Shown here one piece after another: positions 59,601 through 64,000 of a stretch of DNA of 64,000 nucleotides. Position 1 is the first letter of the stretch. Each line of letters begins with the position of its first letter. The notes beneath the pieces are model-generated. The model did not search any database, was not told the DNA's origin, and saw only the letters and a program-made list of their open reading frames with translations. Origin of the DNA: Paenibacillus sp. JDR-2 (lineage in GTDB: Bacteria; Bacillota; Bacilli; Paenibacillales; Paenibacillaceae). Made by a program: the position numbers and the translations under genes. The stretch lies in NCBI RefSeq assembly GCF_000023585.1, contig NC_012914.1, positions 5,277,501 to 5,341,500 of the forward strand, read 5' to 3'.

Positions 59601-62557
59601 TGCAGCTCCGTCCGATCCCATTCCGCTAGAATGGATTTCGCATCGATTCGGGTGACTTCCGGGGTAAATCTAGCGAACACCTTCGCCCGGAGCTGATCTC
59701 TGCGCTTGCCCTGCTCGGCGGTTGCCCTCACTTGCGCTACAGCCTCTTCGATATCAGCAGCCTGAAGGAAGGCCGGCTTGATCTCGGGAACTCGGCTCGC
59801 CTGCTCGCAGAGCAACATCAGCACCTGAAGACGCTGGTAGCTGAGACTTTCCGCTACCACATTCAGCTGGAGACGGCTCTCCGCTTGACCTATTGCTTCA
59901 CGCAGTTGAGCCAGCAGCGGAATATACCGCTTCAGCACCTGATCCGCTTCCGATTTGATCGCTTGCGAGTAGGTAGTAAGCTCAGCGTCGCTCAATGGGT
60001 GAAGATGCGGCTCTCCGCAATCCGCTCCCGCGATTTGCAGCCTTGCCGCGAGATCCTTCCAGAGGATCAGCTTTTCCGGCGTTAAGGCATCTATAGAAGC
60101 ATCGTCGAAATAGACGACGGCAGGAGCCTCTCCCGCTTGTTCGTACCCGGCTATCGCTTCGAACAAGGTCATGCCGAAAGGATATTTACGGTGAAGAGCC
60201 GATACATAACCGTTCAGCTCGTTCCTGAGCTGGAACAGACGGTCCGCTTGGCTGCTCCAGGAATTCGGTGCCGGGATCTTTTTCGCCTCAATAGCGGCAG
60301 CTAATTGATCCAGAACGGATTTTTTCGTGCTCTTATTCGAATGCAGCTCCAGGCAAAACGGACCAAGCCCAATCTGCTCCAAACGGCGCTGCACGACGGA
60401 TAAGGCCGCCATTTTCTCCGCGACGAACAAGACCCGCTTCCCTTGCGCCAGCGCATTAGCAATCATGTTCGTAATTGTCTGCGATTTGCCCGTTCCCGGA
60501 GGACCATGAAGGACAAAGCTTTGACCGCCTGCCGCTGCACGCACCGCCGATAACTGCGAGGAATCCGCGCTGATCGGAATCGATAACCGAGTCGGATGAT
60601 CCAGATCAAGCGGAGTTGTCTCCTCCGGCTGCTCCTCCCATTTCAACTGGCCCTCCATCAGGCTGGCTACGATTTTATTGCGGGCAAGCTTATCGGCATG
60701 CGTGCGGATATCATTCCACATGACGAATTGGCCAAAGGAGAACAATCCCAGGTAGGCGGTTTCCTCCACATCCCATCTCGGAACCTGAATAAGCGCATGG
60801 CGGAACACATGGAATACTTGCTTCAGGGCAATGCCCTTCTCGTCGCGAGGCAGAGGGTCTAACCCGTCAATGCCGATGCCGTAATCCTGTTTCAGCATTT
60901 CCAGCAGCGTAATGTTCATCTGCGGCTCTTCGTCTCTGGCCCGGATGACATAGCCTTGTCGCGAAGACTTCCGGATAATATCAACCGGAATCAAAGCAAT
61001 TGGAGCATAACGAGGCAGCTCGCTGACCGGAGTCTCATACCATTTTAGAAGGCCCAGCGCCAGATACAGCGTATTGGCCCCATTTTCCTCAAGGGAGACT
61101 CTGGCCGAACGGTACAGATGCACCATTCTTCTCTCCAGCTCCACCGCATCCAGATCGACGCGCAGACGCTTCCGGTTGAACTCCTCTCTCAGAAGCTGAG
61201 CGAGCGGGTGATCGTTATTAATGCTCTGGTACAAATCCGCATTCCGGCCGTTGTTCTGCCAGTCGTTAGGCTTCGCAAGCAGTTGGAATTCCTCGCCGTC
61301 CGCCAGCGCATCCTCCAAATCTCCTAACTGAGCCGTAATGACCGGAATACTCGACTTGGACAAACGGAAGTTAAGAAGCGAATTTCTAAGCGTCAGATCA
61401 AGCAGCCTGCGTTCCCATAGCTTCTGGCGTGGGGATTGCGATAAAGCATCCACTTCGAGCGGTTTGTCAAAAACATCAACAAGCCCGGGCGCCGCCGCAT
61501 CCGTCTCGCCTGGTGTCACCGCTTGAGGCTCTACGATCCAGCCTTCCGGCGTAGCCGTACGAATCGGCAGCGGGCGTACCGCCGCAGACCGGGCTCTTCG
61601 AATATCCAGCACGCAGTCGAATTGGTCGGGATCCTGGAGATGTTTTTCGGCTAATCCAACCGCTTGATCAAAGCTTGCCGTATCTCCCTCCACGAAAGCC
61701 GTCGCTTCCACCACGCAAATCTGGTTCATGCCCGAAGCGATCCGCTTCGTTAAGACGGAGATATCATCCTGCACGCTTTCCGCAAAGGTCTCCTCCTCCA
61801 GCCACAAGCCGGAGAACGCATGCCCCTTGGTAAAGACGAGCAGCGGATGCAGCCCAACCGCCTCCAGACAAGCCGTGTAGAGAAGAGACAGGTCCAGACA
61901 ATTGCCCATGCGATGCGTAAAAATCGTCTCCGGCAAGCGAACGCGCTGCCCAATGACTTCAAAGCTTGGCGGCGCCACGTTATACGCGATTTTCCGGTTC
62001 TGCAAAGCTGCGTAAATGGCAGCCGCTTGCGTGCGTACCTTGTTCGGGTCCTTGCTCTGGTAAGCGGTGAACGAGGAGCTTCCGGTCCATTTGGCCAAAA
62101 TATCCGCTGCCTCCCGGACGACCTGCGCAATATGATGATGATTCGGCATGACAAAAGCAGCCGTCAGCTCCGGCAGCACGGCAAGCCCGCTCCATTCATC
62201 GAAGGCTAATACGGCTATCGTCCCGCGCTCGCGGTAGACTTCCGAGTCCCCTTGAAGCACCTGCAAAGTAAGCGTCCCGGTCAACCGTTCGGACAGATTC
62301 GCCAGAAAAGACGCCGACATCTGCAGATTTACCGTTCCGAGATTCAGCGATTGGCCAGCTGGTAGGAGCGTGAAGTTTTTACTCCACTCATAAGCGAATT
62401 CGGGCTCGGATGTAATCCGGACCGTAAAGTTAGAAAGATCTTCTTCCGTATGATTATGTATCTCTATCGATCTGACGACCGGGACGTGATTCTGCTGGAT
62501 GCCGTAATTGACAATCTCACTGTAGGACCAATCGCAGGATATTTGCTTATTTTCCAA
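56666..62557 (-). CDS. Giant DUF4011 / SF1 helicase / Vsr-like nuclease / DUF3320 protein
   Basis: The 1963-residue protein has several parts. A beta-sandwich-like N-terminus (about 1-130) precedes a transglutaminase-like region (THRMGNCLDLSLLYTACLEAVGLHPLLVFTKGHAF, Cys near 220 and His near 246). DUF4011 starts at WERRLLDLTLRNSLLNF (about 378). The SF1 (Upf1-like) helicase has Walker A HGPPGTGKSQT (about 685), VIFDEASQ (about 1330), GDPKQLPP, HYRSRHESLI and LNVAVSRAR. A Vsr-like nuclease region (YRIDLGVLDP..GILLDG, about 1660-1740) and DUF3320 (about 1790-1920) follow. The nuclease strand usually carrying an acidic residue (GIECDG type) reads GILLDG. It starts with TTG after AAGGAGGT. A role in defence against foreign DNA is inferred from the architecture only. 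Confidence 0.9.
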   Translation of the reverse strand: MENKQISCDWSYSEIVNYGIQQNHVPVVRSIEIHNHTEEDLSNFTVRITSEPEFAYEWSKNFTLLPAGQSLNLGTVNLQMSASFLANLSERLTGTLTLQVLQGDSEVYRERGTIAVLAFDEWSGLAVLPELTAAFVMPNHHHIAQVVREAADILAKWTGSSSFTAYQSKDPNKVRTQAAAIYAALQNRKIAYNVAPPSFEVIGQRVRLPETIFTHRMGNCLDLSLLYTACLEAVGLHPLLVFTKGHAFSGLWLEEETFAESVQDDISVLTKRIASGMNQICVVEATAFVEGDTASFDQAVGLAEKHLQDPDQFDCVLDIRRARSAAVRPLPIRTATPEGWIVEPQAVTPGETDAAAPGLVDVFDKPLEVDALSQSPRQKLWERRLLDLTLRNSLLNFRLSKSSIPVITAQLGDLEDALADGEEFQLLAKPNDWQNNGRNADLYQSINNDHPLAQLLREEFNRKRLRVDLDAVELERRMVHLYRSARVSLEENGANTLYLALGLLKWYETPVSELPRYAPIALIPVDIIRKSSRQGYVIRARDEEPQMNITLLEMLKQDYGIGIDGLDPLPRDEKGIALKQVFHVFRHALIQVPRWDVEETAYLGLFSFGQFVMWNDIRTHADKLARNKIVASLMEGQLKWEEQPEETTPLDLDHPTRLSIPISADSSQLSAVRAAAGGQSFVLHGPPGTGKSQTITNMIANALAQGKRVLFVAEKMAALSVVQRRLEQIGLGPFCLELHSNKSTKKSVLDQLAAAIEAKKIPAPNSWSSQADRLFQLRNELNGYVSALHRKYPFGMTLFEAIAGYEQAGEAPAVVYFDDASIDALTPEKLILWKDLAARLQIAGADCGEPHLHPLSDAELTTYSQAIKSEADQVLKRYIPLLAQLREAIGQAESRLQLNVVAESLSYQRLQVLMLLCEQASRVPEIKPAFLQAADIEEAVAQVRATAEQGKRRDQLRAKVFARFTPEVTRIDAKSILAEWDRTELQWFLPKWSGQKRISKRLKGLAANASSFSKDQVKPALVELTAWQEEELKLKAMKAAVAPYLGQAWADAEDGKWEELAAACDWVEKLQATLVQWSGSRTAANSLRQQMTDVLLDGRHDQAQITLLQGVGSLDQQINADEMELARLLSIPFEKLRTSEHAGEWLVYIADKAKLWSTHMERLREWTTWRRVRTEAVEAGLLSLITPYEEGQVANAQLIAAYERGLYKSIANYMIARDNSLQAFSGKLFEDTIERFRAADHQYLSLTQQEIAARLSAKIPQMTVEAAQSSEAGILQRAIRSGGRNLSIRKLFETIPNLLPRLTPCMLMSPISVAQYLDPSGAKFDLVIFDEASQVPTAQAVGALARGHQAVIVGDPKQLPPTSFFLKNSSEVDEEEALQDMESILDDCLALGMPERHLTWHYRSRHESLIAFSNAHYYENKLMTFPSPDEPVSSVTLIPIEGYYDRGRSKQNRAEGEAVVAEMIRRVKDPVLRQRSIGVVTFSSVQQTLIEDLLEEAMKQDQELDLLFAKLPEPIFVKNLENVQGDERDVILFSVGYGPDAAGKVNLNFGPLNRQGGWRRLNVAVSRARYEMMVYSTLMSHHLNASRISAQGVLGLKAFLDYAEKGQRALPASSASEQISLVSNLHRSLADELKALGYETEQHVGASGYRIDLGVLDPVNKGQYVLGILLDGPMYRDAEAARDRDILREQVLEQLGWNLVRVWSPEWWENKGNVIRQVVGAIEKAKEQAKEITAVAERPVPSEPTVTIHSESASSTAADVAEASEEPAAVDSTTVKQDSSLSYTPCQLEPVSLGTDHFYSPASTELILGQIKQVIRQEGPISRSLLAKRVLQAWGITRLGAKLDQRLADLIVRLKPVETVSDGAVFYWPEGSEPSGYDRYRVATEEARRAAEELPAEEVAAAVKAVLAAQISLPQEDLIKQVVKQLGYARSGNALDRVIRNGIQKAIELDYVQSDEQERIVLK

Positions 62558-62689
62558 AGGTTCTTGACCTCCTTGCTATTCAGTTTCTATCAAATGATGT
62601 CAGTAGATTTACTATTTACTATTTACTATAGCACTAAAGAATTAGGATTTCTGCTAAATTCGACACCGTTCTGAGTTCCCGTGACAGAA

Positions 62690-62761
62690 AAAAGAGAGAG
62701 ATTCAAACTGGATCCTACAGTTGTTGGGCTGTAAGAACCGTTTTGTTCCTCTCTCTTTTTT
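62690..62761 (-). terminator. Terminator-like structure downstream of the YgjP gene
   Basis: Arms AAAAAAGAGAGAG and CTCTCTCTTTTTT enclose about 45 bases that can form two small internal hairpins (ctacag..gctgta and gaac..gttc). T-runs lie at both ends. Confidence 0.6.
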
Positions 62762-62827
62762 AAACAGATCGCTCCACTATTATACTGTTACATCCCAACA
62801 ATCATGTCTATAGATAAAAACTGGCAA

Positions 62828-63493
62828 CTACAACGTCAGCGCCTGCCCATAACGGGCCAGATACGCTTCCTTGTCCTTGTAATCGGGCATGATGCTTCCG
62901 ACCAGACGCCAGAAGGATCGGTCATGGTTCATATGCGTAAGATGGCAGAGCTCATGGATAATAACATAATCGATCACCTCAACCGGTGCCATTGCGAGGC
63001 GGTAGTTGAAGGTCAGCTTTTTGCTGGAGCTGCAGCTCCCCCACTTGGTCGCTGACTCGACAATGTCAACCGACTTGGGCTTTACCTTCAGCTTCTCCTG
63101 ATACGGCTTAATCCGCTCCGCTACAACCTTCTTGCAGCTGGCAAAATAAAACTTCCGGAGATTCAGCTTCAGCTCCTCTTCCGTTAAGCCTTCCGTCTCG
63201 ATCAATTCATGGAGAGAATAGTATTTACCTAGGTGAAGGAATCTTCCTTCGTCCTCATACTCCCTGGTCTTAGGCGCTGCTGCTTGTACCTTCTCAATAG
63301 CCTGCAGTCTGCTCACGATTTCTTTTTCATGCTGCTTCACAGCTTGCTGAATCACTTCATCGCTTGTATCGTTAGGAGCCTTCACCGTAATGTGCCCCAT
63401 CGAATCCATCTGGAGATACAGCTTCTTTCTGACGCCATAAAGGACGTTCACGTCTATTGTGTAATTATCTAGCTGGATTTTCATAGTCACCAT
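62828..63493 (-). CDS. YgjP-like M48-family metallopeptidase
   Basis: The 221-residue product has the zinc motif VIIHELCHLTHMNHDRSFW (HExxH near 178, third ligand His in the NH that follows). It also has ATKWGSCSSSKKLTFNYRLAMAP, characteristic of the YgjP (DUF45) family. Its physiological substrate is unknown, and genes of this type often lie in restriction or defence loci. The start is unclear: ATG at 63493, GTG at 63490 and ATG at 63484 all follow a GAGGA site at different distances. It is upstream of the helicase gene, on the same strand, separated by 270 bases with a terminator-like structure. Confidence 0.9.
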   Translation of the reverse strand: MVTMKIQLDNYTIDVNVLYGVRKKLYLQMDSMGHITVKAPNDTSDEVIQQAVKQHEKEIVSRLQAIEKVQAAAPKTREYEDEGRFLHLGKYYSLHELIETEGLTEEELKLNLRKFYFASCKKVVAERIKPYQEKLKVKPKSVDIVESATKWGSCSSSKKLTFNYRLAMAPVEVIDYVIIHELCHLTHMNHDRSFWRLVGSIMPDYKDKEAYLARYGQALTL

Positions 63494-63619
63494 CGTTCCT
63501 CATCATTGTATAGGTATAACAATAACACAAAGCACATCCCATCAGCCGCTGGTTCTTCACGAACCTCGCTTCAGACAAGATGTGCTTTTCATGATCATTC
63601 CTATATGCTCGGCCACCTT

Positions 63620-64000
63620 CTACTCCCCGCGAACCAATCGAAAGCCTTGATCCGGCCCAAAGCCGTTTGGCTCGAACTTGCCCCGGAAGGCAGACACGGC
63701 GCTGCCGATATCGCCAATCCATCCGCCGCCTTTGACGACCCGCATCGCGCCTTGCGGTACATCCTGCCCAACATACCAGTCCCAGCACCATTCCCGTACA
63801 TTCCCCGTCATATCGTATAAGCCTAATTCGTTAGGCTTCTTGATGCCGATCGTTTTGGTCGTATCGTGATTGTTCTCTATCGCGGGCCAGGTCCAGTCTC
63901 CCTCTAGATACTTGTCCCCGGCGTTTCTCCAATACCAGGCGACTTCATTCACGTTATTGCTTCCGCTGTAGGTAAAGCTCTTGCTCTGCTGTCCGCCGCT
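63620..64000 (-). CDS. Formylglycine-generating-enzyme family (SUMF1) protein, C-terminal part (5' end outside window)
   Basis: The open frame runs off the right edge. The visible 126 residues read SGSNNVNEVAWYW, then KKPNELGLYDMTGNVREWCWDWY, VVKGGGWIGD and GFGPDQGFRLVRGE. These are the closing motifs of the FGE-sulfatase fold. True formylglycine-generating enzymes have two active-site cysteines in this region; the only one seen is in REWCWDW, so copper-dependent FGE activity is uncertain. Many such bacterial proteins have other or unknown roles. Confidence 0.88.
   Translation of the reverse strand, partial: SGGQQSKSFTYSGSNNVNEVAWYWRNAGDKYLEGDWTWPAIENNHDTTKTIGIKKPNELGLYDMTGNVREWCWDWYVGQDVPQGAMRVVKGGGWIGDIGSAVSAFRGKFEPNGFGPDQGFRLVRGE

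Noticed and set aside
62690..62761. Riboswitch upstream of the giant helicase gene
   Set aside because: The structure lies between two minus-strand genes, its long arms are simple AG/CT tracts with T-runs at both ends, and it fits a terminator for the YgjP gene better.
1..64000. tRNA, rRNA, tmRNA or RNase P RNA genes
   Set aside because: I found no sequence with the conserved arms or cores of these RNAs while reading both strands. A covariance-model scan would be decisive.

Overview
The window looks like chromosome from a Gram-positive, moderately GC-rich member of the Paenibacillaceae, most likely Paenibacillus. The evidence is a Firmicutes-type sufCDSUB operon with SufU, purine-rich Shine-Dalgarno sites throughout, frequent TTG and GTG starts, and Lpl/YesM/YesN-type sugar systems next to glycosidases. 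Most of the sequence is coding. I saw no rRNA, tRNA, CRISPR array, complete insertion sequence or prophage.

Layout. 1-0.6 kb: C-terminal part of an HD-GYP protein. 0.7-5.9 kb: Fe-S assembly operon sufC-sufD-sufS-sufU-sufB (minus), behind a promoter carrying a direct-repeat operator candidate. 6.0-10.2 kb: a DUF1802 gene, the methionine-salvage pair mtnK-mtnA, a DUF1805 gene and an orphan protein. 10.3-18.8 kb: a GGDEF-EAL protein with a degenerate GGDEF motif, two small membrane proteins, a secreted coiled-coil protein and the sbcC-sbcD nuclease pair. 19-30 kb: small units that each pair a regulator with an enzyme: an MFS transporter, an Rrf2 regulator with an NAD(P)-binding reductase, a metallo-beta-lactamase-fold hydrolase, a TIM-barrel protein, a DeoR regulator facing an unknown 548-residue protein, an SDR facing an AraC regulator, and a TetR regulator with an SRPBCC protein.

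30-52 kb is a large carbohydrate-uptake and glycan-degradation region. A YesM/YesN-like two-component system with a catabolite-repression site just upstream precedes an Lpl-type ABC importer (two permeases and a lipoprotein). Next to it lies a second system: a GntR/LacI-hybrid repressor, two permeases, a solute-binding lipoprotein, a GH38 alpha-mannosidase, an uncharacterised TIM-barrel/GATase-like protein, a GxGYxYP protein and a DUF4965 glutaminase-like protein. Copies of a 16-bp operator (consensus ATTTGTTATAACAAAT) overlap the predicted promoters of all four transcription starts of this second system, which defines a local regulon. A 291-bp imperfect palindrome sits between the binding-protein gene and the mannosidase gene.

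52-64 kb: a TylF-type O-methyltransferase, a compact NAD salvage operon (NrtR-like Nudix protein, PnuC, NadR, ADP-ribosylglycohydrolase) behind a 21-bp palindrome, a 1963-residue DUF4011/SF1-helicase/Vsr-like/DUF3320 protein that is a defence candidate, a YgjP-type metallopeptidase, and the C-terminal part of a formylglycine-generating-enzyme family protein.

The longest gene-free stretches (21.4-22.2, 22.9-23.3, 44.6-44.9 and 52.8-53.2 kb) are filled with repeats: a duplicated promoter/operator, a dispersed 136-bp inverted-repeat element, a 165-bp-period tandem palindrome and the 291-bp palindrome. These are the least explained parts of the window.
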